Of a stretch of DNA of 64,000 bases, positions 12,001-23,852 are shown piece by piece. The stretch comes from Penelope pileata (taxonomy: Eukaryota > Chordata > Aves > Galliformes > Cracidae): assembly GCA_013396635.1 (NCBI GenBank), contig WBMW01003180.1:134927-198926 (forward strand), read 5' to 3'. Positions within the stretch are counted from its first letter, which is position 1; each line of letters starts with the position of its first letter. The notes beneath the pieces were generated by a model. The model saw only the letters and a list, made by a program, of their open reading frames with translations. It ran no database searches and was not told the origin of the DNA. Position numbers and translations under genes: made by a program.

Positions 12001-15000
12001 GCCTACCTTTTCCCATTGACTCTAGGTAGACCCTAGAGCAGTAGATTAGCTCAGACACCTCCCTGCCAGACAGCTGCACTTGGGTGAAATCAATTCCCAT
12101 CAGGAGTACTTGAACTGCCAAGGCAGAGGAGACTTGCTTCATATTTTTTCACGAAAAAGTAAGTCCATGTATTCAACAAAGTTGAAAAAGATAAGAGAAA
12201 CAAGTCCACTATTTTAAAGGAGGAGAAGGCTAGTGCCAGGAATGAAGGTGTGCTGGCTGGCATAGTGTGTGGTAGGGCCAGATGCTCAACAATATTTACA
12301 CACCAAAAGCAGCTGAGATAATAAGAGATGAAAATTTGTCTTTTTGACTGCTCCCTTTCAGAACCACTGGTCTCTGTTTACAGATCTGATTCAAGTGAGA
12401 TTTCTAGGAAAGTACAGATGGAAAATAAGTGAATAAAATATAGCTTCCTTTGTAAGCGTGTGCATTAAAGACTTGGGTTCCCTATAGACAGAAGTAGAAC
12501 TGCATGCCAAACCTGCACTCTTTAAGGTGTCTCAGCATAACCTCTCTAATTTACTGAGCATGTTGTAAACTTGGACACATAAGACATTTGAGGCATTTTT
12601 ATGCCAATGTAACAGCAGATCCACAAAAAAGACCAATGTGTCATACATTAAATGGAAAATACCAAGAGTTCAAATATGAAGGCAGTGGAGTTCAAGTGAG
12701 AGGAACCAGAAAAAAAAGGCCCAGGAAATGCAATGAACACATCTTAGAGAAATTGGTCTTCTCTCCAATGTCCAAGTGGAGTTAGGGAGCCATTTTGGGG
12801 AGGTAGCCAGATACTATGTACTGAATTGTTCTGGAAAGCCTTTTGTTGCATTTTCTGTGACTCTCATGCAAGGCGTATTTGTAGGACGCTTACTTAAAAT
12901 CTCCTGGGCAGTGAAATATAGTCCCAAGATGCCACAATTCAGGCTGTGTACACAAATGTTTGTGATTACCTGAATCAGAAGGTGCCATTCTCTATTGTAA
13001 CTATTTCCTTTGATGCCAGTAAACCATTGATCCTTTTATTGTCAAATACTGCTAACATCTTTTTCTTTCAAGCACAATCTTTGTAGGGAACTGTTCACAA
13101 CTTGCCTTGGTAAGAAACATTTTCCTTGGGTTTTTTCCAACCATTCTTGTTAATGTGCTAAGTTCTTCCATCCATTACCTTAGGAATAGGCAGCAAGCTT
13201 TAATCTAGAAGGTGGTTTCCTGTCCCTTGATGATCTGGTTCTTTAGCAAATCCTTCTGTGTTAAGCTTTGTTTTTATTACTAACTGACTACATTAGAACT
13301 TAGAAATTTTGTACAGCTAAAGTAGGTGTGGTACTATTTATAAATCAAGGGCAAGTTATGCAGTTTTCATAAGGTGGTTTATATTGCATATTTGAAATCT
13401 GGAGGTGTTTCAGGAATGTATCATAAAACCACCTTCCATAAACTGTCTCTCAGGAAACAGTAATGATAACAGAGGCAGACAGATCTCACTTTAAACAAGT
13501 TACCTTGTACCCTTGATTTACTAAATTTCTGGAATTTTTTAACCAGATAGAAAATCTTTCCAACTTTTTGAAGTCTTATCAACTGCGTTTTCATATTCAC
13601 TTTATTGCTGAGATGTCCAAACACTCAATAATATAAGGATATACATCAGTATAAATCTAGCTCTGTATTTTCTATAGAATTAATAAAATCTTCATTGTAT
13701 ATAATGTATTAAATAAAAGTAAAAATAATTTCAGATACAAAATAGTAAAAGTACACATATTAATTAAGCTACCAGACCCTAAAATGTGAACTTCTAACTT
13801 ACCAGAAAAAGATCTGACATCCCTGCAATTTAGTGAACATGAACTGTAACTTAAGGATTTTGCCTTTCACAGAAAAACGTGTGCAGATCTTCATGGCTGA
13901 CAATGTGGGTGTCAGAAGGCTGAAAAGGGTGAAACAAATTGGAAAAGTGGAATAAAAATATAAAAAAACCTGTAAAATTACTATGTTCCGTGACTGTAGG
14001 CAAGAATTATATTTAGATTTGGTAACCATAATTGGACATTGGTCAGAAGATGAAGCACAAATTTCAGTACATGTTCATTACTTTAAAGAAATTACACCTT
14101 GGAGTAAAAGCCTTTTATATTGAAAAAGTACAGTGATGGAAAAACAAAAGCTTTTAGGCAGAAAGTAGTTTAGCTAGCCTATATCCTGTTGTGCCCATTT
14201 TGCTTTTATTGAATGTATCTGTGTAAATAAGAAATGTCTTTCAGAGCTCAGATTTTCCATTTGCTCAGCCATTCAGTGAAGTCTGCTCACAGCATCGTGA
14301 TGAGTTCTTGTGTGACAAAGCCCTGGGAGAATTTTATTTTTCCTGAAATATTTTTCTTGCACGATCATTATCCAAGGTCTAAGAAAAGCTATCTAGCATC
14401 TGATGTTTATCTCATTCAGGTTTTTGTGGGTGAGAGGAAGAAAGAAAGACCTCAAAGACCTAGTGGAATGGCTAGGATACCATAGATAAAACACAAATAC
14501 TGATTTTTCACACAGGACCATTTCTTCCAACTACTTCCTAAGTATTTGAGCTTAATGTGCATTAATTGAAATGCACACAAAGTACCAAATGGTTTTGTTC
14601 TTCTAAGAACTCTAAATAACTCCCTCTTTTAACAGCGGTGTTATAATCACACTGACTACACCAATATCTACGCAAAACAGTCTGAATTTGTAACATTAAA
14701 TACAAACACCCATAAACCAGAAAAGCAGCAATAATAAAAATAAACCTTTCCAAATTTTCTTGCAACAGACAGGAATTACCAGTACAAATATTCCTTTGAG
14801 AAACACTTTTTGTGTAATCATTTAGAGAAATGAAACAAGTGTTGTGTTTTGATTACTGTACATTGCACAATATTGTATATATGCACCCAATTATAAATAC
14901 AGTGTGAAATTAATGTCTTATGAAAGAGAGCATTTTACTGTTGCTTAAAAACTGTAATAATGAGGTAGGAACATTTAAAAAAAAAAAAAAAAAAGCTTCA

Positions 15001-17429
15001 CTGGGACACAATCTGATTGAAGAGGTTCAGGATCCAACACAGTGCACTTGACGTGGAAAAGTAACAGTGAAATGTTCAAAAGGAGGTGGCTAATGGCCCA
15101 ACCTGCACTTCCTCTTCTCAGCAGCCTGTTTCCCCTGGGGTAGCTGTGATAGCTGGCTTAGGGAACTGAGCCACTGAGCCAGCTTACAGAGGGGTCTAAT
15201 GGGCAGCACAGCCCGTTCAAGGTGAAAGTCAGGAAGGGATGGCAGAGAGCAAGGGGGCAGATAAGCTTTGCCTTTTGGCTGGGGTGGCTGTCCTGCCCCT
15301 TGAAGCTTTATCCTCAGCTCTCTGTCGATGTAGCGCTGCTTATGCACTAGACCTGATGCTTCAGAGCTTAGTTTCAAAGTGAAATCACAAAGGCTTCCAG
15401 ATGCATAATTTGATGACATTTAAATTCACTTCAGTCTCACCATGCCCTAGAAAGATTTCTATTACAGCTCCTTACAGATGGGAAAAATAAGACATGAAGA
15501 GGTCATTATGGCAGAGCAGGGTCCAGAACTCATGTCACCTAGACTCTAGTTTTGTTTTCTGACTGCCAGGGACATTACCATATTTCAACTGAGTTTATTA
15601 TCATAATGAGGACTAAAGCATCTAAGACAGCTGAGCAGGCTAATCTTGCAGCATCCTGCAGAGCCCAAAAAGGCCAGGGAGAGGACTGGAGCTAGTAGGG
15701 CCTGGTCCTGGTGCTATGGCCTGAAGTTGGATATGTCCTCTGCCTACACGTGAGCTTATGTGCGACTTCCAGGTTCCAGCCTGAATACATTACCTTGTCT
15801 CTTACCTTTGTGCAAGGAAGTATCAAAGGAAACTACACAGCAGCTAAAGGGATGAACAAGAGTCAGATTCTTTCCCAAAGTTTGGCCAAAAAAACAAGAT
15901 TTATAATCTCTTTTCTAGCCTTTACACGCCAGTTTGGAAACCCTCTGGGGAGCTCAGGCTGGAGGAGGCAAAAATCGCAGCTGTGTGTCTCACTGTATCA
16001 GCCATGCTACCCTACTGTGCAGCTGAGAGGCCTGTGACTGCAGTCATCTTCCTCGCTCTGTGGATGTGTGGAGGTCAGGTACATGGCAGGCACAACCTGT
16101 CTTGGGCACTGCTTGCCTGGCAGACACGGCCCAACCTCTGGGCCCCAAGGAGTGCCAGCCCCAGGCTGAGCTACAATGGGGCCTGGGGAAATAGGAAGAG
16201 TGGAGGAGCACATGGAGAGGGAAGTCAGGGCTGTTAGGGCCTGTTGGAGCTTCAGGGCACAGACATGTACTTACCTGGATCCTTCTCTCCCAGGGAGGAT
16301 AGCTTAGTTCAGAGAGAAACAGTATATTCTATGGTCAATGAATCATTAACTGCACCACAAAGTTTTAAAATCTATATATTTTCCCTTCTGGACCTTGGAC
16401 ATTAGTTCATGCAACTTTGCTGTTAATGGTATCTCTGCGTAGCTTGTCACCCACAGATGGGGTGTTCCCAGTAACAGGAGTCACATCAGACTCAAAAGAG
16501 CTCCACCCAAAGAGGATCCACCCAAGGAAGGAGCGAAATGTTAAAAGAGCAGATACGGCTGTTATGTGATGTGTTGTGGATACAAAAGCTGGAGAAATGC
16601 TGACTTTGAAAACCTAAAGGTACTACTAAGTCCCTGGCTATAACAACAACTAGGCTTCGCATTTTGGTAGGACTGGAAGGGTGGGACCCAGGTGACAAGA
16701 CAAAATGCAGGAATGTTACACATCATCACTGGGGTGCCTATCCTGGTGAAGGGATGCTTCAACTGCTAATGGAGACTGTGAGATGTCAGGAGGATTTTGA
16801 GGAGCCAAGTTTGGCATATTGACTATACCTAAGAGAAGAGGGGATGCATGCTCATCACAGAGATCAAGATCAAAGGATCAAAGTGGATACCCTCCAGAAA
16901 TTGCATCCAAATTAAAAATAATAATTATAATATTAGAAAGATACCAGGAGCAACGAAAGCGAAAAAGAAAACAGATTGGTATAGGTGGCCAAAGCTCTTC
17001 ATGACAGTAGGATTGTAAAAGTGCACAGTGAGCTTGATCTTGTGAAAGGTATGAAAGCAAATGGAAAAAAAAAAGTATATAGTAAAAAAGAGAGTAGGAA
17101 AGTAAGTGGCTCTGGACTGAGGAGACAGAGTCAATATTATCTAGATATTGCCCAGAACAAGAGTATCTTGCTGCCTTATCAGTGCAGCTGACAGCATAGG
17201 TCTGCTCCATGGTCAAACACAGAGATGCATACGATCACAAGAGTGGTGCCTTCTGCAAATAACTCAATTCCAAGAACTGGAAAAGCTTCTTGTTATTCAG
17301 TTAGCAGTGTAGATGGAAGACCTGACTATCCGTCTTCTGCTGACATTTTCACTATGCTATGAAAGCTGGAACATAAAAATGCACACATAGCATGGGATTT
17401 TGGTAAGTTTATCAAATCAAACAGCCCAA
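12001..17429. other. AT-rich intergenic sequence, no gene recognised
   Basis: Unique DNA, very AT-rich at 13.3-15.0 kb and GC-richer at 15.1-16.3 kb. An 18-base adenine run lies near 14977-14994. The part from about 16.5 kb may hold further decayed LINE sequence leading into the recognisable CR1 at 17.43 kb, but I could not align it to a family. No coding exon was recognised. Confidence 0.5.
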
Positions 17430-18185
17430 GAGAGAAGAAAACATAGTACTTAACTTGGAGGGAAAATAAATGATCTAGAGATCTAGAGCCTGATAGCTGA
17501 ACTCAACACCATGCTTGACTCGAAAACAAAATACTTGAAGGGAATAATTAAAGACAAAGTGATAAATAGAATATGAGATAAAAGGTTTACTAAGAGCATC
17601 ACACCAGATTCAAAAGAGCTCTTGTTCTGAGAGATTAAATTAAAAAAATTAATTTATACAGGAGATATAATCTTTCTTTGGAAAATTAATCTGGCATATG
17701 TAGGGATTAATGCAAGAATTGTAAGGTGCATAAGGAACTGAAGGCAACCAGCAAACGGGGAAGTACCTTGCCACAAGAATGTTGGCATGCTAATGAAATT
17801 TTCTGATAACAAAAATTTGGAAAGCATTCTTATTAGGGAGGAGAATCTGAATAAACAGGAAGAACTAGATGACCTTAAGGAGTGAAGCAATGGAAATGGG
17901 ATAACATTTAATAGTATCAAATGGTATGCTCTGTACCTAAGGATTTATAAAACAGATTTATGCAATAAACAGGGTGTTCATCAGTTAGGACGTCGAGAAC
18001 ACTATGAATGTGCTCAACATCCACAGGATCTGTTGCAAAGGTAGTGCAAACCTAAAATGTTTCAAGGGACATTTCTAATGCAGTTCGGAAAGTATTGGCG
18101 CTATTGTTAAAACTCTGAGAGATCATGTCTGGACTGCTTTATAGTGTCACAAGGAAAGATTCATCTCCTCTAGGTTGGGCATTTA
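17430..18185 (+). mobile_element. Ancient CR1 LINE, reverse-transcriptase region remnant
   Basis: The order of recognisable DNA motifs follows old amniote CR1 ORF2: AAAACATAGTACTT, AAAATACTTGAAGGGAATAA, GGTTTACTAAGAGCATCACAC, AGGGATTAATGCAAGAATTG, CATAAGGAACTG, GAACTAGATGACCTTAAGGA, then GGGATAACATTTAATAGTAT. These correspond to the finger, palm and thumb regions of the reverse transcriptase. Numerous stops and indels show long decay. A younger CR1 3' fragment begins directly after it. Confidence 0.65.
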
Positions 18186-18187
18186 AG

Positions 18188-18693
18188 TCAGATCTGGGGC
18201 CTCCAATACAGGAAAGGCGTGGAACTGTTGGAGAGGGTCCAGAGGAGGGCCACAAACATGATCAGAGGGCTGGAGCACCTCGCCTACAAGGATAGACTGA
18301 GGGAGCTGGGCTGGTTCAGCCTGAAGAAGAGAAGGCTGCAGGGGGACCTTCCAGTATTTAAAGGGAGATTATAAACAGAAGAGATATCAACTTCTTACAA
18401 GGGTAGATAGTGATAGGACAAGAGGGAATGGTTTTAAACTGGAAGAGGGAATATTTAGATTGGACATCAGGGGGAAGTTCTTTACCGAGAGAGTAGTGAG
18501 GTGCTGGCACAGGCTGCCCAGAGAGGTTGTGGATGTCCCAACCCTGGATGTGTTCAAGGCCAGGTTGGAGGGGATCCTGGGCAACCTGATCTAGTACCAG
18601 ATCTGGAGGTTTGTGGCTCTACCTGAAGCAGGGGGGTTGGAACCTGATGATCCTTAGGGTCCCTTTCAATCCAGGCCATTCTAGGATTCTACA
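18188..18693 (+). mobile_element. CR1 LINE, 3' fragment with terminal repeat
   Basis: A 5'-truncated copy carrying the end of ORF2 and the 3' UTR. Signature words are GTTGGAGAGGGTCCAGAGGA, GGGCTGGAGCACCTC, CTTCCAGTATTTAAAGGGAG, GGCTGCCCAGAGAGGTTGTG, GGCAACCTGATCTAGTA and GGTCCCTTTCAATCCAGGCC, ending in CATTCTAGGATTCTACA. It is better preserved than the sequence to its left, which suggests a later insertion next to or into the older element. The minus-strand frame at 18387-18584 is a shadow of it. Confidence 0.93.
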
Positions 18694-20317
18694 GTTTAAA
18701 AGTTTAATATTTCAGCATGAACTAGTCATCCAAGGTTCCTTTAAAAAATCCAGCAGATCGCTGATCCCAGACATAATAGGGTCTAATACAAGTCTAATGC
18801 AATGTCTTCTGGAGGTTTCTGTTCTGTATTTCTTGACTTTAACTACAAGGGTGGTCAAAGCTAAACACCACAGATGCGTGAAAATAGGTAAGGTGAATCC
18901 AGGACAGGAACAGAGGATGACCACTGTATGGTCCACTGGATGTATTTTGTTAGGAACAAAAAGACAGAAATTGACAAGGGAATTAAGTCTGAAAATAGAG
19001 ATGTCTACTGAGCACTGAGGGTTTACAGCCACAGTGCAAAAAGATCTAACAGGTTTTGAGATGAAGACCAGTGCTGAGAGACTAGCAGAAAAAGAATCTC
19101 AATCAAACGACTCCATTCAGTCCCATGGTCCTCCCTTGCTCATTATCCACTCCGTGTTTAATCAACTTCATGCGTTACCAGCTATTCAAAGATAGTCATT
19201 CAATAGTATAGACAACTTTATGACTTTGTAGTACCTGCAGTATATTTATAGCATACTCCTTCCTAAAGTAAAACACTATGTAAACAAAGTTGTCCTAGAC
19301 TAGCCTGTTCATATTTGTCAGTGGCTGGCAAACCACAGTGTTTGTCAGTTTGCTAAAGTCATCTTTGATTTACCACTGCCTTTCTTTGTCTCTCCCCTAT
19401 TCACAAATTGGCTGAGATTCTGGCTGAAGAGAAGTATCAGTACTAAAATGTTGTGAAAAATGCCACTTAACACACTCTAAACATGCAAATCATATACGTC
19501 AATAAATGTAAAATCTTTCCAAATAGGCAATATAAATCTTTGAATACACGCTGCAGAGTAAATTATAGAACTTCAAGTGAAACTGTCCTATCTTCTTGGT
19601 ATAAGGCTTTTCCATTACTATGAATTGTGTATTTGCACATTTCTCAAATATTGTTTCTGCACGTATGTTTCTTAGATAGTGTGTTTCTGCATCATTTCGC
19701 AAACTTGCAACCCAGTCTAGCATTAAATCATGAGAAGTTCAGCAGCTGAGTTTTATCCTTGCCTATAGAGGACATGTACCATTATTGTCTCCATAAATGC
19801 CATAAAGCATTTAAACCCACACACTTATATATCCATACAGATATTTACGTTTTGCCTCTTTCTTAAATATGACATCTAACGTGTGACATAGAAAGCCATC
19901 AGTTTAGCGTATCCTTTCAATGTCTCATGATTTTCACAAAGACAAAAGGAGACACGAGAAGATTTGGTTATAATCATGTGCTTCCCAAGCTCTAAGTACA
20001 GAACAGTTCGTTGGCTGAACAAATGTGATTGAATGTTTTCTTTCCTATATCTCTTTCTTGCTAATGCAAGCTGTGCTATAAAATCAGGGATAAAGCCTTC
20101 TTTCTAGGTTGGCATCAGATCCCTTACGAAGACCTTAGCGGGGTGGAAAACAGGTAATGTATTTGCTGTGCTACCTTCAAAATCCTGCCTGAAGGTGTCT
20201 ATGCTCTTCATGTCTCTCTGGAATGGCCACTCCATAGAAAATCTCTCAACCAGTTACGGCTGGTCAGTAGTGGAGCTTGTTCAGGGTATTTATTCTGCAT
20301 TTTTGTTTTGTTTTGAA
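18694..20317. other. AT-rich intergenic sequence, no gene recognised
   Basis: Unique DNA with overlapping short frames on both strands (for example 18611-19018 plus and 18712-19032 minus) that begin in or near the CR1 tail and show no protein family features. No RNA gene or known repeat was seen. Confidence 0.55.
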
Positions 20318-20407
20318 GGAAAAGGAAAAGGAAAAGGAAAAGGAAAAGGAAACGGAAAAGGAAACGGAAAAGGAAACGGAAAAGGAAACGGAAAAGGAAA
20401 CGGAAAA
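20318..20407. repeat. Hexamer array with 12-bp higher-order unit (15 hexamers)
   Basis: Five pure ggaaaa units (20318-20347) are followed by five repeats of the 12-mer ggaaacggaaaa (20348-20407), so the array changes from 6-bp to 12-bp periodicity. One strand is entirely purine apart from the five C bases, each making a CpG. In the frame that passes through it on plus the array reads as a Gly-Lys/Gly-Asn repeat, and this accounts for the long frame at 20168-20683, which I do not call as a gene. Confidence 0.97.
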
Positions 20408-20935
20408 GAAGGAAATCAAGCTTATGTGATTGTAGTGTCAGGCAGCTCCTGTGATAACTCCCAGAACCACTGGCCAAATTCAGCTGAATCTGGAGGAGCT
20501 TCAAAAACAAATTTACTTCCTGGAATTCTGTGGGGAAGAGGCAGTGAGGTAGAGGAGGGAAAGCCCCGAGGAAAGGGCAGGAGGGCAGTGCAGGGTAGAC
20601 TCAGTGCTTTTTACCATTTGCTGGGAAGCAGCAGCCTCCAGATATGTATCCTGGGGAAGCTGGAGAGCTGTTGCATTTTCTGACAGGCAAAATTCAACAT
20701 ATTCTTTTCCTCTTGGAAGTCACATTTGAATTTGTCCACAAAGACCAGACAGCCAATGGAAAGATCTGCTTGTCTAAAACCACCTGGAGAAAGCTCCAGT
20801 CCAAGCAGAGCAGCACCTGCACCTCCAGAGTGGCCTGTTTCTCCTCCCTAGCAACAGAGCAAAAGTGACCTGCTCATCTTACCATTGCTCTTTTCTGTGG
20901 CCATGCAACTGAATCACAGCAGAATCACAGCGTAG
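20408..20935. other. Intergenic sequence, no gene recognised
   Basis: Moderately GC-rich unique DNA between the hexamer array and the next CR1. The frames at 20168-20683 and 20644-20868 lack any recognisable domain. Nothing else is seen. Confidence 0.5.
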
Positions 20936-21691
20936 GAATAGATTGGTATAAACTCTTTAGGAAAGACAGGCAGAGAAAAAGCGGAGGAGGTGTTGCCCTC
21001 TATATCAATGACCAGCTGGAGTCCATGGAGCTCTTCCTGGGGATGGACGAGGAGCTGCTAGAGAGCTTACGGATCAGGGTTGAAGGAGAGGCAGGGGAAG
21101 GAGACACTGTAGTGGGCATCTGCTACAGGCCACCTGGCCAGAAAGACTGAGTGGATGAGGCCCTCTACAAACAGATAGAAATAGTTTTGCGCTCACAAGC
21201 TATGGTCCTCATGGGGAACTTCAACCACTCCAGTATCAGTTGGAAGGACAACACTGTAGGACACCAGCAATCAAAGAGGTTCCTGGAGTGCATTGATGAT
21301 AACTTCCTCTTCCAAGTGGTACAGAAACCCATGCCAACTTCACGAAGTTCAACAAAGCCAAGTGCAAGGTCATGCACCTGGATCAGGGCAATCTCAAGCA
21401 CAAATACAGGCTGGGCAGAGAATGGCTTGAGAGCAACCCTGAGGAAAAGGATTTGGGGGTGTCTGCTGATGAGAAACTCAACATGAGCTGGCAATGTGCA
21501 CTTGCAGCCTAGAAGGCAAACCGGATCCTCAGCTGCATCAAGAGAAGTGTGGCCAGTAGGGCAAGGGAGGTGATTCTGCCCCTCTACTCTGCTCTCGTGA
21601 GACCTCACCTGGAGTACTGCAACCAGTTCCAGGGCCCTCAACATAGGAAGGATGTTGAGCTGTTGGAGNCATTCTATGATTCTGTGAAATA
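20936..21691 (+). mobile_element. CR1 LINE with endonuclease and reverse-transcriptase pieces, internally deleted
   Basis: Conceptual translation from about 20944 reads DWYKLFRKDRQ, then GGGVALYINDQLES, VVGICYRPPGQ and VLMGNFNHSSISWKDNT, followed by RFLECIDDNFL. This is the apurinic-endonuclease-like domain of CR1 ORF2 (family motif GDFN, here GNFN). An in-frame stop lies near 21148. At about 21340-21350 the sequence jumps to the distal part of ORF2 (NKAKCKV, then EKDLGVS, and later SALVRPHLEYC), so most of the reverse transcriptase is missing. At 21669, exactly at an N, it jumps again from GAGCTGTTGGAG to the terminal CATTCTATGATTCTG. The element is dead. Confidence 0.92.
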
Positions 21692-23225
21692 GCCTGATAA
21701 TATAACAGCAGCTTTCACCTTTTCCTTGCTTTACAAGAAACAAAATTCATGTCCTGCTGGTGTATCCCCTGAAGAAAATAATTCTCAATCCACTATGAAG
21801 ATTGTAACTTCTTCCAAAATTGACTCCAAACTCTAAAATCCACACTAGTGATACTGTTTGGAAATGGCAGTCATGGTATAGGATTGGGGAGCTCTCTAAT
21901 TAAAACGGATCAAATCTTCATAAGTCAACAAAGGGCTAAGTTTCAGTATAAATTTGGACCATAAATGCAGACAGTGAACCTTTCTGTACTTCATCTTGTG
22001 ATGAACAGTCACCGATGTTTCCTCTTTTGTGAAAGACTGAGGTGACTGAATTGGAAAAGTTTAGTGTCAGTCTTCAGAGAAGGGAGTGCAAGATTTTTCT
22101 TGTTGAAAACATACTAAAGCAGTCCTGTTTTACTTGGAATTAACGGATAGCAAGGAATATTTGAAAGAAGGATCCTTACATCATTCACCAGTTTAACATG
22201 ATCAGCTCTTGGACTCTTGCAGACATGTTTAAATTAAGCAGAGCTCTCCAGACCTGCAGAAAAGGGCATGTTGTTGTCAGTTGGATTCCCATATGATCAA
22301 ACTCTCCAGGAAAGGAGGGAAAACTTTTTATTATTGCATGCAAATATTTATTTCTGTGGAAACTAAACTTATATGCTTTAGCAGCTTGAAACTGCTGTGA
22401 ACACTTCCAGCTCCATTCCCCAGGACAGGATCAGAGCAGACTCTTGAAATTTATTACAAATACCAAAGGCAGAAGGGGGATGAACTGCACCTTGGAGGTG
22501 GAAGGAAAGAATCTCCCAAGAACAAGCCACAATCAACATGTCATCCAGACAAATTAATATCCCTACTCCCAGACAGAGAACTTTTTTTTGAAAGGGAGGG
22601 AGAAGGGGTGCTATTTTGATTTATAGGGATACTTCAGAATTCAAGACTTAGTTGTACTTTAGCCATGCAAGCCTGCTAAAGGTATTGCTTCTTACAAGCA
22701 TTTCAGACCTTCCCTTCTTGAAAGCGCTCATCCTCAAAATAATATCTAGCAATGCTTCATCAAGCATGTAAGGACACACTGAGATAGAAGTCCAGACTGC
22801 AAACACAGATTAAAATTATTAACATGTAGGAGAACACAAAGCTAGTTCCATTCCTAGACAAAATGTTTATTCTTTTAGCTTTCTGATTCACCTATCAAAG
22901 ATAACTGGAGGGGGGAAGGAAAAAAAAAAAAAAAAAAAACTGTTTATCCCTCCAGGCTGGACACTGCCTGCTGCCCTCAGAACACTTTCCCAGAGCTGCA
23001 TCAGATGCTCATAAGTGCACAAGGGGACCAGCAGGGAGAGGCAACAGGGCACCCTGGCACCTCTCCTCCATCCCGCTCTTCGCATGGCCCAAACAAAATG
23101 GGCAGAGACATTTCTCTGCACAGGTTCTCTAATTAGTGAGAAAGATATTTCATACATAGATATAAATTCTATATTTGGTAGAAGGACCTTCTGAATCTGG
23201 CAACGTTGAAAGTTCACTGTGTTAC

Positions 23226-23355
23226 CAGGGAGCTCCTTGCATGTCACAGCTTCATGCTCTGATAAATTAGCATCTAATCCTAAAGGTGGCTCATTGGTTT
23301 TCAGTATTAGGCTCTTAATCTCCTTCTGTAGCTCAGGAATCTTCTCGCCCTGCAC
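23226..23355 (-). other. Second exon-like segment near 23.3 kb
   Basis: After CTCTCTAG on the minus strand an open segment reads VQGEKIPELQKEIKSLILKT and then NEPPLGLDANLSEHEAV, followed by CCCTG|GTAACA as a possible donor. It is charged and helix-like at first. Joining the 23714-23852 segment straight to it gives a stop after a few codons, so if both are exons another exon or a frameshift must lie between. A T-rich acceptor (TTTTTTATTTGTTGTTAG) at about 23513-23530 marks a possible middle exon that soon meets a stop. Confidence 0.2.
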
Positions 23356-23713
23356 CTAGAGAGATCATCAGTCATTCCTTGCCCAGAGTTACCAAACAAT
23401 ATCCAGGTTTTTAGTGAAGATGTCAAAGTGTCTGTCTAAACATCTTCAAGCTTTGGCCTGAAACTGATAGGGGTTGAAAGTCTCCAGCTCTTCACTAAAT
23501 CCTGACAGTTGGCTAACAACAAATAAAAAACAGTCCAGTGATTTACTGTTTCGATCCCACATTGTTGTGCTCTGTGTTTCTTTAAGAAAGGTGTGAGTAT
23601 ATGTGTAAGAGTCTTGAAATACAGTGGTTACCATGGGAATTATCTGTGTTTAGAGAGCGGAGGAGAGTAAAGTTCCATGTAAGTGGCCAGAGTAGAGTGC
23701 AAGTTAAACATAC

Positions 23714-23852
23714 CTCTTTGCAGGTCTAAATTACTTGCTTTTCTTCCCCCACTAAAAATATTTGTGAAAATATGCATAGATTGTCTGACGAGCTCCAAAC
23801 TATTTTGCAACAATGCCAATATTTTCTCAATATTTCCCTTCACCTGTGAGTC
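23714..23852 (-). other. Exon-like segment of an unknown gene or pseudogene
   Basis: On the minus strand a pyrimidine-rich acceptor TTTATTCTCCCAG is followed by an open segment reading DSQVKGNIEKILALLQNSLE, continuing through VRQSMHIFTNIF to SNLDLQR, and then a strong donor (AGAG|GTATGT). A helical, leucine-rich composition and well-formed splice sites on both sides make it look like a real internal exon of about 139 nt. I do not recognise the protein. Neighbouring candidates at 23.2-23.5 kb do not join to it in one open frame, so it may be a decayed gene, a lineage-specific transcript or chance. Confidence 0.25.

Noticed and set aside
20168..20683. 171-codon open frame with a Gly-Lys repeat
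   Set aside because: The repeat is the translation of the ggaaaa/ggaaac array. A stop-free simple repeat lengthens the frame artificially.
21151..21743. Open frames on both strands (111 and 192 codons)
   Set aside because: They are pieces and shadows of the CR1 element at 20936-21691, not host genes.
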